Below are positions 26,052-34,663 of a stretch of DNA of 64,000 bases, in pieces. The notes beneath the pieces were generated by a model. That model saw only the letters and a program-made list of their open reading frames with translations, had not been told where the DNA came from and did no database searches. The position numbers and the translations under genes are program-made. The stretch comes from Synechococcus sp. CC9311. GTDB taxonomy: Bacteria; Cyanobacteriota; Cyanobacteriia; PCC-6307; Cyanobiaceae. Location: contig NC_008319.1 in NCBI RefSeq assembly GCF_000014585.1, forward strand, positions 1,178,001 through 1,242,000, read 5' to 3'. Position 1 is the stretch's first letter; each line of letters begins with the position of its first letter.

Positions 26052-27053
26052 TTAGGCCGGCCGACGTGCAGGAAGCTTCGCCATTGGATCTAATGCTGAA
26101 CCACCACGTTGGCGAATTTCAAAATGCAGATGAGGTCCTGTACTTCTTCCAGTACTTCCCATCAGTGAAATTTTCGCTCCTTGGGGAATGATCTGACCTT
26201 TGCGAACGAGCAGGCGGCTGTTGTGGGCATAACGGCTGGATGAACCGTCGGGGTGAGTCAATTCCACCAAATAACCGTATCCGCTACTCCAACCAGAAAA
26301 TTTCACAACGCCATCTCTGGCAGCAACGATTGGAGTCCCGACGTTGTTTGCAATGTCAATTCCCTTGTGCATTCGACCCCATCGCCATCCGAAACCGGAT
26401 GTAAACACCCCCTTTGTGGGCCACATGAAGCTTTGATTGCCTTCTCCACCCTCTTCGATGCCTGGCAATGCTGGCAGAGAGGGAAAGCTTGCCCCTCCAG
26501 ATCCAGTTGGGCGAATCGCAAGCAGAGCGCGTGGAGAAGCCTTGGCAACTCGCACTTCACTGCCAATTGCTAAACGGGCTAGATCGAGGCCTGGGTTCAG
26601 TGAGCGCAATTCGCTCAAGCTCAGACCTTGATCTCGAGAAAACGTTGATAAAGACTCGTTGGCTTTGATTCGAACAACGGCTTGTGGAGCAGGAGGTGAT
26701 TGAAGTGGTGCCTTGCGAAGAACCGTGGTTCCGTCAACACGGGTAGCGTTAACAAGACTTTCCTCTGCTTCGGCGGGGATGACAATCCATGCCCCAGCTT
26801 TGATGGACTCAAAGGATGACTGGTCGTTAAGTGCAGTTAAATCAGGGGAGGAAAGCCCGAGATCCGCGGCTATATCTTTAAGAGTGCTTCTTTTTGAAAC
26901 CTTTACCCATATTCTGCTTTGGGTTGATGGTGCTGATGCCAAGAGGACAGGGGCCTCTACATGACCGGCATCAGCAAATCCTGGGTGCTGAGACAAAACA
27001 GACAAGGACGTTCCTGATGCGATTGCCGTAACGAGAACGAGAATGGGCTTCAT
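26052..27053 (-). CDS. Secreted M23 metallopeptidase with LysM-like domains
   Basis: 333 residues. An N-terminal signal-type segment is followed by two LysM-like modules (about 49-95 and 127-170, e.g. NESLSTFSRDQGLSLSELRSLNPGLD) and a C-terminal LytM/M23 domain. The zinc motifs are HKGIDIA and GPHLHFE (HxH). Family members cut or regulate cutting of peptidoglycan cross-links during growth and division. With all the zinc ligands visible it is probably active and not an EnvC-like regulator. It lies 35 bases downstream of tRNA-Met, minus strand. Confidence 0.9.
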   Translation of the reverse strand: MKPILVLVTAIASGTSLSVLSQHPGFADAGHVEAPVLLASAPSTQSRIWVKVSKRSTLKDIAADLGLSSPDLTALNDQSSFESIKAGAWIVIPAEAEESLVNATRVDGTTVLRKAPLQSPPAPQAVVRIKANESLSTFSRDQGLSLSELRSLNPGLDLARLAIGSEVRVAKASPRALLAIRPTGSGGASFPSLPALPGIEEGGEGNQSFMWPTKGVFTSGFGWRWGRMHKGIDIANNVGTPIVAARDGVVKFSGWSSGYGYLVELTHPDGSSSRYAHNSRLLVRKGQIIPQGAKISLMGSTGRSTGPHLHFEIRQRGGSALDPMAKLPARRPA

Positions 27054-27162
27054 CTGAGTCAGCGATTTTTAACGCTCCTGGAGAAGCCACCACAGCTCAG
27101 GAACGGGCTGAAAGTAGCGGGTGTGTGAGATCGGCGCAAGGGCTGAAGTGTCAGCTTGCCAA

Positions 27163-27693
27163 TTACCACAGCTGAAGCTGCGAACCTGCTTGATGGCTGA
27201 CGATGGCACAAGCCACAGAAAGATTGAGGCTCCGCACGCCTCCTTGGCCATCTTCTCCGGCACTGCAGGGCATTGAAATGGTCGTGATTTGGTGGCAGCG
27301 GCTGCGTATTGTTTCCGGTAGGCCAGTGTCTTCGCGACCGAACAACAAAACATCTCCTTTTTGGAACTCCATGTTCCGAAGGAGAATCCCTCCGCGACGG
27401 CTACAGCCAATCACCCTTGAGGGCTGAGCTAGTGACTCGAAAAACGCGTCAACATCCTTGTGGATCGTGAGGTCAACGTGGGGCCAATAATCAAGACCAG
27501 CTCTTTTTAAATAACGATCTTCAAGACTGAATCCAAGTGGTTCAATTAGATCCAGTGGTAAACCAAATGCTGCGCAAGTGCGGGCAATGTTTCCTGTATT
27601 TGGAGGAATTCGTGGTTCGAATAGTGCCACCCTTAAGGGTTTTTGGATCAGGGACTGCTCCTCTGATGATTGATTGTTTGAAACTTTGTTCAC
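27163..27693 (-). CDS. trmL: tRNA (cytidine(34)-2'-O)-methyltransferase
   Basis: 176 residues, SPOUT methyltransferase. Knot motifs are visible: IPPNTGNIARTCAAFG, VLLFGREDTGLP and SLNLSVACAIV. The size fits TrmL, which methylates the wobble base of tRNA-Leu. The GTG start at 27693 overlaps the cobU stop (GTGA), and the N-terminal 18 residues are low in conservation. The 109-base gap after it, before the M23 gene, contains nothing recognisable. Confidence 0.9.
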   Translation of the reverse strand: MNKVSNNQSSEEQSLIQKPLRVALFEPRIPPNTGNIARTCAAFGLPLDLIEPLGFSLEDRYLKRAGLDYWPHVDLTIHKDVDAFFESLAQPSRVIGCSRRGGILLRNMEFQKGDVLLFGREDTGLPETIRSRCHQITTISMPCSAGEDGQGGVRSLNLSVACAIVSHQAGSQLQLW

Positions 27694-28256
27694 GGAACGA
27701 GTATGCCTAATTGAGAGAGATTCAAAGCTCTTCCTTGAACAACAAGCCAGCTATCGGTCGCGTGTTGTTCTAAGCGTTGGGCCAGCCAGCCTTGGCGGTC
27801 CCTAAACAATCCACCAATCTTTGTTGCTGGGACAACACCCCAGCCTGTTTCTTCAACCACAATCACGACGGGGCGTTTTCGTGTAAGAAGACTTTGAATC
27901 AACTCTTCTACTTCTTCCTCCCACTGCAGATCATTGTGATCAAGATGCAAGGCAGTAAAACCGCCAAGGGCATCGATCAGTAAGGGTTGATTGGCCTCCT
28001 CTCTTCGAATGCATTCAGCAAGCTTTGATCCTGGTTCGCGCAGCTGCCAGTGCAAGGGGCGTCTCTCTCGATGCAGTCGCATCCGTTCTTCCCAGCTTGG
28101 ATCGTTCGAACGTTGAGCCGAGGTCGCGACGTAGGTCACAGATTCTTGAGCGTTGAGCAAATGTTCAGCCCATCGGCTTTTCCCTCCACGGCTGGGTCCG
28201 CTTACAACAATGATTCCGTTGGGAACATCGGGTTTTATGGCGTTTGGATGCACCAA
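27690..28256 (-). CDS. cobU: Adenosylcobinamide kinase / GTP:cobinamide-phosphate guanylyltransferase
   Basis: 188 residues. P-loop GPSRGGKSRWAE near residue 20, then VTYVATSAQ and SWEERMRLHRERRPLHWQLRE (family motifs with the guanylylated His region), and VIVVEETGWGVVP. It activates cobinamide in the late nucleotide-loop step of cobalamin assembly. The window also has cobN (corrin ring cobalt insertion) and B12-dependent metH. The start is TTG 28256 or GTG 28253, with GGAGG-like bases about 11 upstream. It lies 4 bases after pxcA and overlaps trmL. Confidence 0.88.
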   Translation of the reverse strand: MVHPNAIKPDVPNGIIVVSGPSRGGKSRWAEHLLNAQESVTYVATSAQRSNDPSWEERMRLHRERRPLHWQLREPGSKLAECIRREEANQPLLIDALGGFTALHLDHNDLQWEEEVEELIQSLLTRKRPVVIVVEETGWGVVPATKIGGLFRDRQGWLAQRLEQHATDSWLVVQGRALNLSQLGILVP

Positions 28257-28260
28257 GGAG

Positions 28261-29409
28261 TTATCCGCCTCCGTTCATACCTCGCAATGTGGCAACAGAG
28301 GATGGACTGACGCGGTTGAGATAGCGGAAGATCCAATATTTAAAAATGGTCGCTAAAATCACTGGAAACGTAGCGATGAAAAGAAGAATAAAGTTTTCAC
28401 GGGCTGGGAATCCAAAATGGTTGGCAATTCCATCAAGAAGCACAGTCCAACCTTCTGGACTATGGAATCCAACAAAGATATCTGTAAAAAGAATAATCGC
28501 GAAGGCTTTGGCAGAGTCGCTTAATCCGTAGACAGCTTCATCAAAAAATCCTCGAAGAACTCTGAGCTCTTCACGACTGAACAAGCAGACAACGACAAAG
28601 GCAATCGTGGCAGAAATGTCTGCTAAAACATTTTTCACAGCATGGGTGCTTTCTGCGTCGGCCTCTTCTTTGAGCTCAGAAGCTTTTTTCCCAAGCTGTT
28701 GTTGCAGTTCTTCTTGGCTTGGGATTGTGTCACCGCGAAGCAGTGCATCGAATTCAATTTCTGCCTTGTACACTCTCAATTTTTCTACAGCTTGCTCTTC
28801 GAGTTGTGGCTTTGGGTAACTCAAGAAGGGGAGATCTGGAGCAAAGCGATCTACAGCAGGACTAATGATGTAGGTGCGGCTGACCTGTTGGACTAACAAA
28901 GGCACAAGAATCAGCAGCAAGAGAACTTTCAATGAGATAAGGGTTGAATCCCTTCGTCTCCGAAATCCTGCAACTAATGTCGCTTCCCCAGCTGGATTGA
29001 GCTGCCGTCGCACCTTGTCGAAGACCCCAAGCAGTGATCGCGGAAGCGGATCTGGATCGCGAGTCATGGTCGGAGCGGTCGAGACCCGTTTGGGGCTGTA
29101 CCGGTTCACGACACTTTCAATGAGCTGAAGTTGACGCAGTTCCTGAGGATCCAGCTGAGAGCGCTGGTATTCCAGTTGATCGAGCGATGCTCGACAAACA
29201 TTGATGGCAACACGAAACTTCCGCAGAACGGTTGCCTGGACTGATTTCGGAACAGAGAGCTCTAGATCGGGACGGATGGGTCGGTCGCCGTAGTACTCCA
29301 GCTCCAAGCTCTGGATTAATAAGGCCGCCTCGTAGCCCCGATCGAGATCAGAGTTGACATCAAGGGCGTTGGCCTTTCCAAAGGCTCCTATCCAATTGCG
29401 AAATGCCAT
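28261..29409 (-). CDS. pxcA: Proton extrusion protein PxcA (CemA family)
   Basis: 382 residues. A soluble N-terminal region is followed by hydrophobic segments at about 160-180, 265-285, 310-325 and 340-362. The C-terminal core is typical of CemA/PxcA (ISPAVDRF, GFFDEAVYGLSDSAKAFAIILFTDIFVGFHSPEGW). It supports light-driven Na+-dependent proton extrusion and thereby inorganic carbon uptake; the plastid homologue is CemA in the inner envelope. It is 6 bases downstream of the psb32-like gene and 4 bases upstream of cobU. Confidence 0.93.
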   Translation of the reverse strand: MAFRNWIGAFGKANALDVNSDLDRGYEAALLIQSLELEYYGDRPIRPDLELSVPKSVQATVLRKFRVAINVCRASLDQLEYQRSQLDPQELRQLQLIESVVNRYSPKRVSTAPTMTRDPDPLPRSLLGVFDKVRRQLNPAGEATLVAGFRRRRDSTLISLKVLLLLILVPLLVQQVSRTYIISPAVDRFAPDLPFLSYPKPQLEEQAVEKLRVYKAEIEFDALLRGDTIPSQEELQQQLGKKASELKEEADAESTHAVKNVLADISATIAFVVVCLFSREELRVLRGFFDEAVYGLSDSAKAFAIILFTDIFVGFHSPEGWTVLLDGIANHFGFPARENFILLFIATFPVILATIFKYWIFRYLNRVSPSSVATLRGMNGGG

Positions 29410-29415
29410 ATCTGA

Positions 29416-30096
29416 TCAGCGGGAGAAGACCCACCAAGTGGCCATTGGCACAATGGTTCCGACCACTAGCAGCACAATCACCCAGGTGAAGCCGTTGCTC
29501 TCGCGCGTTTCCTCAACCGTGGGCACGTTTGTGGGAATCGTGGTGCGTTCTATTTCAATCGGAGGACCTGGATCTTCGCCTCCATTGAGAACGACCGCAA
29601 TCCGTTCAATTCCATCCATTGATGCCTGGCGGAATCTCTCTCCATCGCGCATTGGCTGAATCATTGTGGTCCGGCCGGTGCTGCGGAGTAATGCGTCTGG
29701 AAGTTGATCGCTCAGCTCTGGTGAGACAACAACCGCAGCTTGTTTGCTCTGTGTTTCTTCAAGGAAAAGAATGAGAGGACGTTCACTTCTGTTCTCATTG
29801 TTTGACCACCGCTCCACTAACTCTTCTCCAAACCCTGAAAGACTCAGCCCATAGTCCAGTCGCCGCAGTGTGATCAACCGGGCATCAACCTTGGAGGATT
29901 CCAGTTGATTCAGCCGACTTTCAATTTCTTTCTTTCCAGCCCGACTGAGTACATCAGCTGAATCAAGTACGGCTTCTTCCGGCGGCTGAGCTGGTAAATC
30001 TTGGGGAGACAAGGCGAAAACCGCGGGCACTGCCAAAAAGAAGCAGAGGCTTGCGGCGATGAGCAGCTGCAGAGACTTGAAGAGGCTAGGCATCAT
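29416..30096 (-). CDS. psb32: TPM-domain thylakoid protein, Psb32-like
   Basis: 226 residues. An N-terminal signal peptide (cleavage near AVPAVFA-LS) precedes a TPM domain (residues about 40-170, e.g. VLDSADVLSRAGKKEIESRLNQLE and GYGLSLSGFGEELVERW-like text). A C-terminal membrane anchor (TWVIVLLVVGTIVPMATWWVFSR) completes it. This is the layout of cyanobacterial Psb32 and plant TLP18.3, which act in photosystem II repair on the lumen side. The start could be either of two adjacent ATGs. It lies between a TerB-like gene and pxcA on the same strand. Confidence 0.85.
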   Translation of the reverse strand: MMPSLFKSLQLLIAASLCFFLAVPAVFALSPQDLPAQPPEEAVLDSADVLSRAGKKEIESRLNQLESSKVDARLITLRRLDYGLSLSGFGEELVERWSNNENRSERPLILFLEETQSKQAAVVVSPELSDQLPDALLRSTGRTTMIQPMRDGERFRQASMDGIERIAVVLNGGEDPGPPIEIERTTIPTNVPTVEETRESNGFTWVIVLLVVGTIVPMATWWVFSR

Positions 30097-30123
30097 GTGA
30101 CGTTCGATTTGGAGAGTCTGCCG

Positions 30124-30531
30124 TCAGCTGGCAAGGCTGTCGTAATTCAAAGCCATGATCGCGTCCATCACGGCTTGAGCTTTGCCTTGAGGTAGATCAA
30201 CGCTTTGAGCAAGCTCGTTGAGGAACGCTTGTTCCTCTGTGGTCACAGTTCTATCAGCGTGAACAAGTTGAACGGCCACGGCGAGAGCCGTTTCCTTTTG
30301 GGACTCTTTGAGTTGAGGAAGGGCATCTTTGATCAATTGATTTGATCCATGCTCGCGAAGGCGTTTGAGCAGTTGGTCAAACAACATTGCCATTTCACTT
30401 TCGCTTCGATCTTTATATGGAGTTCGATATTCCAGTTGACGTCTTAAAGCATGCGCTTCATCCTTTCCTAATACTCCATCGCAAGCCACTGTGGCCAGCG
30501 CAATTGCGGCAAAGGCTTCAGATTCAGTCAT
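30124..30531 (-). CDS. TerB-like protein
   Basis: 135 residues, all-helical. The repeated features of the TerB fold are visible: an acidic pair in VACDGVLGKDEAHAL and another in LVHADRTVTTEEQAFLNELA (DGxxxxxE and ADxxxxxxE patterns). TerB domains bind metal and often sit in membrane or stress complexes. Here there is no other ter gene next to it, so a tellurite role is not implied. The start ATG 30531 faces the CCB gene, whose start is 68 bases away. Downstream is psb32-like, 27 bases on. Confidence 0.78.
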   Translation of the reverse strand: MTESEAFAAIALATVACDGVLGKDEAHALRRQLEYRTPYKDRSESEMAMLFDQLLKRLREHGSNQLIKDALPQLKESQKETALAVAVQLVHADRTVTTEEQAFLNELAQSVDLPQGKAQAVMDAIMALNYDSLAS

Positions 30532-30598
30532 CAGCGTTGGGGGGTTGCTTCTATTTCAGCAAGAGTGCATCGATCTGACTGCTCATGAGTTGCAAAAT

Positions 30599-31264
30599 AT
30601 GTTGAGATCCTCCCAATGGTGTTTGCTCGCAGGCGTTCTTGTTTTGGGGCTTTCAATCCTTAACGCCAGCACCGCTGAAACCATCACTCCAAGCCTGGAG
30701 CGAGCCGATGTTCTTGCCGGGATGGCGGGCGTTGGTTTGATGCTTGTTTCCATCCTCTGGACACGGGCCTCCCCACGCAGTCCTGAAGCTGTTGAGTTGG
30801 ACGGAGAGCAGGGTTTTGTGCTCTCTTCCAGCTTGACCGATGCTGTACGGGCTGAAATGGCGTGGGGTAGCCATCAATTTCTTACCGCGACCTCTGCAGC
30901 CACGATTCTTGTCTTTTGGAAGGGCTCGGTTCTGCTTCGCCGTGGTCTTTTAGGAACTGGTGATTTTGAACCTGGCCAAATTTGTCGACGAGCCCTTCAA
31001 AAGCAAGAGCTTGTTTCCCTAGTGAAAACAGCCCTCTACCCGGGCAAAGTTGAGTTTGACCCCGTTTTGCCCGGCTTGCCTTCCGTGATGGTGCAACCCC
31101 TCGGAGAAAGTGGCTGGGTTGTGATTGGTGGCTGGTCAGAGCGTTGTTTCAGTCGATCCGATGAACGATGGCTGACGGGTTGGGCTGAAAGACTTAAAAC
31201 AACACTGGAGCTTGAGAACGCTGGGGTGTTTGATCCTGACCATTCTTCTTTTCCTCAATCGTGA
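30599..31264 (+). CDS. Cofactor assembly of complex C subunit B (CCB2/CCB4 family)
   Basis: 221 residues from ATG 30599; a longer frame would run into the divergent TerB-like gene. Two N-terminal transmembrane helices (WCLLAGVLVLGLSIL and AGMAGVGLMLVSILW) precede a soluble domain with ILVFWKGSVLLRRGLLG, FDPVLPGLPSVMVQPLGESGWVVIGGWSERCFSRSDERWL. This matches the cyanobacterial/plastid CCB2/CCB4 family, needed to attach heme ci covalently to cytochrome b6. Its last 71 bases overlap the lptC 3' end on the other strand. Confidence 0.82.
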   Translation: MLRSSQWCLLAGVLVLGLSILNASTAETITPSLERADVLAGMAGVGLMLVSILWTRASPRSPEAVELDGEQGFVLSSSLTDAVRAEMAWGSHQFLTATSAATILVFWKGSVLLRRGLLGTGDFEPGQICRRALQKQELVSLVKTALYPGKVEFDPVLPGLPSVMVQPLGESGWVVIGGWSERCFSRSDERWLTGWAERLKTTLELENAGVFDPDHSSFPQS

Positions 31265-32411
31265 GCTCGGAACGAACTTTGTTTCCTGGAGCTGAGAAAA
31301 TCAGTGATCCTTTCTCTCCTACAGATCCATTGAGCGTTTGTGCCTCTGTAATTTGATTGTTTTCATCTCGTTCTACCCGAACGTTTCCAGTCGCTAATAC
31401 TTCGTCTGTTTCCCAATTCCATCGGCATTTGCGCGCGCGTAACCGTTCGCCTGGTTGTTTGATTCGGCAGCCCTCAGGAATGATCACAGTACTTTGATCG
31501 AGTGCAGCGCTAAAACGTTCACCATTGATCTGGATTTCATCGATCAACCCTTCAAATGGGTCGTTACTTTTGAGGGTTTGTTTACGGAAATTCCAGCTGG
31601 TGTCTTTGGCGCGTAACAAGCCTTTGTTTTTAGGCATGGTTACTATCACAGGAGATTTAACCGTAATGACCCCTTTCTGGGTATTTCCGGTCAATTTTCG
31701 TCCCTCGAGCTGCTCTAAGACAACACCTTCTTGATTACGACGTTGACCAAGAACTGGTCCATCCGCCTCAAGTGCGCCGTTTTCTAGATTCCAAAGTGCA
31801 TTTCCTGTTCGGACAGCGGTATCTGGTTTCACAGTGAGCGCGAGCTTGTCTTGCCAGCGATCGAGTTGAACAGGACCGCTGAGAGTGAGGTCATTAGTGT
31901 CTTGCTGAAGAACGGCAACCGTTGCGGTGATTCGCGAACGAGCATCAAATGCCCTTGGCTTTTCTTCCATCACCAAGCGAGAGAGTTCTGGATTCCAACG
32001 CAATCTTTCTCCTTTGATTAATAGCTTTTGTCCATTTATTTGTTGCAATTGAACATCGCCTTCGAGGATTATCTTCTCGCCATCGTTGATGACTACTGCA
32101 AACTCAGCTCTAATTTCAAAAGATGGTTTGTTTTTGTTGTAGAGGATTCCAACGGGTTGCTTGGCTCTTACTAGTCTGCGTGACAGTTCATAGCGTGCTT
32201 CAGGACTCGAGAGTTTCCAGTCGATATCTCCACTCGATTTTTTTTGTTCGAGTTCCAATTTGCGAAACATAAATGGCAGCGGTGCATCAGTTCCCGAGCG
32301 ATTGCCTGTGGATGAGGTGCATCCGAGCACGAGGGCGCTAACTATTACTGGAGTCATCCAGGTTGCGCTTTTCAGCAAATTGCTGAAGTGGAAGTGCTGA
32401 TCGAAAGTCAA
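31194..32411 (-). CDS. lptC: LptC-like LPS transport lipoprotein
   Basis: About 405 residues if started at TTG 32411, whose TTGA overlaps the metG stop; ATG 32357 would leave a very short signal. A hydrophobic stretch ends in a lipobox (VSALVLGC). The rest is beta-strand-rich with OstA/LptA-type repeats (GEKIILEGDVQLQQINGQKLLIKGERLRWNP, LEADGPVL, VTMPKNKGLLRAKDTSWNF). This is the long cyanobacterial LptC-like form, longer than the roughly 190 residues of E. coli LptC. It should bridge lipopolysaccharide from the inner membrane to LptA. Co-transcribed with metG. Confidence 0.8.
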   Translation of the reverse strand: MTFDQHFHFSNLLKSATWMTPVIVSALVLGCTSSTGNRSGTDAPLPFMFRKLELEQKKSSGDIDWKLSSPEARYELSRRLVRAKQPVGILYNKNKPSFEIRAEFAVVINDGEKIILEGDVQLQQINGQKLLIKGERLRWNPELSRLVMEEKPRAFDARSRITATVAVLQQDTNDLTLSGPVQLDRWQDKLALTVKPDTAVRTGNALWNLENGALEADGPVLGQRRNQEGVVLEQLEGRKLTGNTQKGVITVKSPVIVTMPKNKGLLRAKDTSWNFRKQTLKSNDPFEGLIDEIQINGERFSAALDQSTVIIPEGCRIKQPGERLRARKCRWNWETDEVLATGNVRVERDENNQITEAQTLNGSVGEKGSLIFSAPGNKVRSELTIEEKKNGQDQTPQRSQAPVLF

Positions 32412-33952
32412 AGTGCTTCTTCGAGTTCCAGTCGTTGCATCACTGGCTGAGGTTGGGGTAGGGGATGGCCAGACTCGAGACGTCCCCATACCAGTTGTCC
32501 GCTCCAGTTAGCTGTTGTTGAAGGTTGGTTGAGCTGGGACAGAATCCTCTCGCTCAAATCAGGAACAAGAGGTTTTAGAAGCCATCCCACAAGTCGAGCG
32601 CTTTCTAGAACTCCGTATAGGTCGACCGCGACTTGAGCTTCTTGACCACCCTTCTTCATTTTGCTCCAAGGTGCTTGATCGTTGAGGTATCCGTTCGCTT
32701 GAATGGCGAGTTGAAGGATGGACTCAGCCGCTTTCTGAAAGGCCATGGAGGGCATAGCTTCCCGGGCCGAAGCGATTGCTGTTTCTGCGGCTTGGCGCAA
32801 CGCATGTTGATCGCTGTCTTTGGACGCAACAGTGGGCGTGGACTCGTTAAACCATTTGCGCGACATCGATGAGGTTCGATTGAGCAAATTCCCAATGGTG
32901 TTGGCGAGGTCATTGTTGACGAGATCGACAAAACGTTGTTGTTGGAAATCACCATCGTCTCCAAATTGAATATCCCTTAAGAGATACCAGCGAACGGCAT
33001 CTGTGCCGCAGCGATTCAAGAGCAATTCTGGGTCAAGAACATTTCCAATCGACTTGCCCATTTTTTGCCCTTCTCTGGTTAGAAAACCATGGCCAAATAC
33101 TTTTTTGGGTAAAGGTAAACCTGCTGACATCAACATTGCTGGCCAATACACAGCATGGAAACGCAAGATGTCTTTTCCAATCACGTGTTGATTTGCTGGC
33201 CAGCCAATAGTATTTAAGCGATCAAGGTCAATCGTCCCACCGTCGTCTAATAGAGCTGTGAGGTAGCCGAGTAAAGCATCAAACCAGACATAAAAGGTGT
33301 GACCTTGATGCCCTGGTACGGGCAATCCCCAATCCACATTGACCCTTGAGATGGAAAAGTCTCGCAATCCACCCGCCACAAAATTTTGAATCTCATTGCG
33401 ACGACTCGCTGGTGCAATGAAATCAGACTGTTTGATTATTGCTTCAATTTGTTCTTGGTAGTGCGACAAACAAAAGAAAAGGTTTTCTTCATCTCTCCAC
33501 TCCAATGGTTTCTGGTGAATGGAACAAGTTGGGTTAACTGCTTCGGCAGGATCATCCTTGAACTCCTCGCAGCCAACGCAATACCAACCGGTTTGTCGTC
33601 CACTTCTGATATCCCCTGCTTCTTCACAACGTTGGAAAAACTGTTGGACCAGCGGCAAATGGCGTGGTGATGTGGTTCGGACAAATCGATCGTTGCTGAT
33701 GTCCCATTCGTTCCAGGCTTTTTCATAGCTGGCTGTGATCCGATTGCAGTGATCAATTGGACTAATTCCCTGATCAGCAGCTGTGCGTTGGATCTTTTGA
33801 CCGTGTTCATCCACGCCAGTCACAAACACCACCTCATGGCCTTCCAGTCTCTGAAAGCGGGCTAGTGCATCACAAGCAATCGTGGTGTAAGTGCTTCCTA
33901 AATGTGGTTTGTCATTGACGTAGTAAAGAGGGGTTGTAAGGGTATAAATCAT
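32408..33952 (-). CDS. metG: Methionyl-tRNA synthetase
   Basis: 514 residues, class I synthetase without the C-terminal dimerisation domain. The HIGH-type motif is YYVNDKPHLGS and the KMSKS motif is REGQKMGKSIGN. Zinc-knuckle cysteines appear in GWYCVGCEEF and the CSIHQ that follows. Anticodon-binding helices fill the C-terminus. The start is ATG 33952. It is divergent from the TerB-like/PF06967 gene with 60 bases between. Confidence 0.96.
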   Translation of the reverse strand: MIYTLTTPLYYVNDKPHLGSTYTTIACDALARFQRLEGHEVVFVTGVDEHGQKIQRTAADQGISPIDHCNRITASYEKAWNEWDISNDRFVRTTSPRHLPLVQQFFQRCEEAGDIRSGRQTGWYCVGCEEFKDDPAEAVNPTCSIHQKPLEWRDEENLFFCLSHYQEQIEAIIKQSDFIAPASRRNEIQNFVAGGLRDFSISRVNVDWGLPVPGHQGHTFYVWFDALLGYLTALLDDGGTIDLDRLNTIGWPANQHVIGKDILRFHAVYWPAMLMSAGLPLPKKVFGHGFLTREGQKMGKSIGNVLDPELLLNRCGTDAVRWYLLRDIQFGDDGDFQQQRFVDLVNNDLANTIGNLLNRTSSMSRKWFNESTPTVASKDSDQHALRQAAETAIASAREAMPSMAFQKAAESILQLAIQANGYLNDQAPWSKMKKGGQEAQVAVDLYGVLESARLVGWLLKPLVPDLSERILSQLNQPSTTANWSGQLVWGRLESGHPLPQPQPVMQRLELEEAL

Positions 33953-34012
33953 GGTCGTCTCGGGGTGGTCCCCTTTCGGCCTTGGATCCTAACGACCCCC
34001 CTTCGCTCCGCC

Positions 34013-34663
34013 ATGCCGATTCTCAACCTTGCGTTCGAAGATGAAGCGAGGTCCACTTGGCTTGCGGCGTTGCACCAGTTGGCCCTAGTTGATGGAGACT
34101 TCGATCCTGAGGAACAGCGGCTGCTCGCGGAACAGCTCAATCTCGATTGTCCTCTCCAAGACTTTGATTGGAATCATTGGCAAGCCCCTGATCCGGAAGA
34201 CATCAAACGACTGTTCTCCTCGAACCCCAACAATGCGGAGCAATTTCTGAGGTCAGCTGTAGTGGTTGCTCTCGCTGATGGGCATCTCAGCCAAGTGGAA
34301 CTTGACTTACTGCATATATGGGCCGAAGCGCTTGGCGTTAAAAGAGAATTGATCAGCAGCTTGGTTCCCTGCTCAACTGGGGGCACTCAGCCATGGAAAC
34401 CATTAGCGCCCCTGAAAAATTGGCTTGATGATCTGGACCCCGGTGACGAGAGGATTTCATCCTTCATTGTTCACCTGATTCCTTCCCAGTGCCCGTTTGA
34501 GCGCGACATCATTTTGTTTGGTCGCAAGCTGGTACACATTCCACCGATGTGCAAAATCAACCCTTTGTACGAGCAGCTTGTGGCACTGCGGTTTCGTTGC
34601 CTTGGTCATCTATCAATGGATGAGCAATTGCGGATCAGCTGTCGCGATTCGGCACAGGTATGA
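34013..34663 (+). CDS. TerB-like domain fused to a Mo-dependent nitrogenase C-terminal domain (PF06967-like)
   Basis: 216 residues from ATG 34013 (MPILNLAFEDEA). Residues 1-130 are TerB-like, with paired acidic loops (LALVDGDFDPEEQRLLAEQL and VVALADGHLSQVELDLLHIWAEALGV). The C-terminus LIPSQCPFERDIILFGRKLVHIPPMCKINPLYEQLVALRFRCL matches the cyanobacterial PF06967 domain named after nitrogenase-associated proteins. No nitrogenase genes are in the window, so the name should not be taken as function. The TGA overlaps the start of an FAD oxidoreductase (ATGA), suggesting a two-gene unit. Confidence 0.8.
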   Translation: MPILNLAFEDEARSTWLAALHQLALVDGDFDPEEQRLLAEQLNLDCPLQDFDWNHWQAPDPEDIKRLFSSNPNNAEQFLRSAVVVALADGHLSQVELDLLHIWAEALGVKRELISSLVPCSTGGTQPWKPLAPLKNWLDDLDPGDERISSFIVHLIPSQCPFERDIILFGRKLVHIPPMCKINPLYEQLVALRFRCLGHLSMDEQLRISCRDSAQV

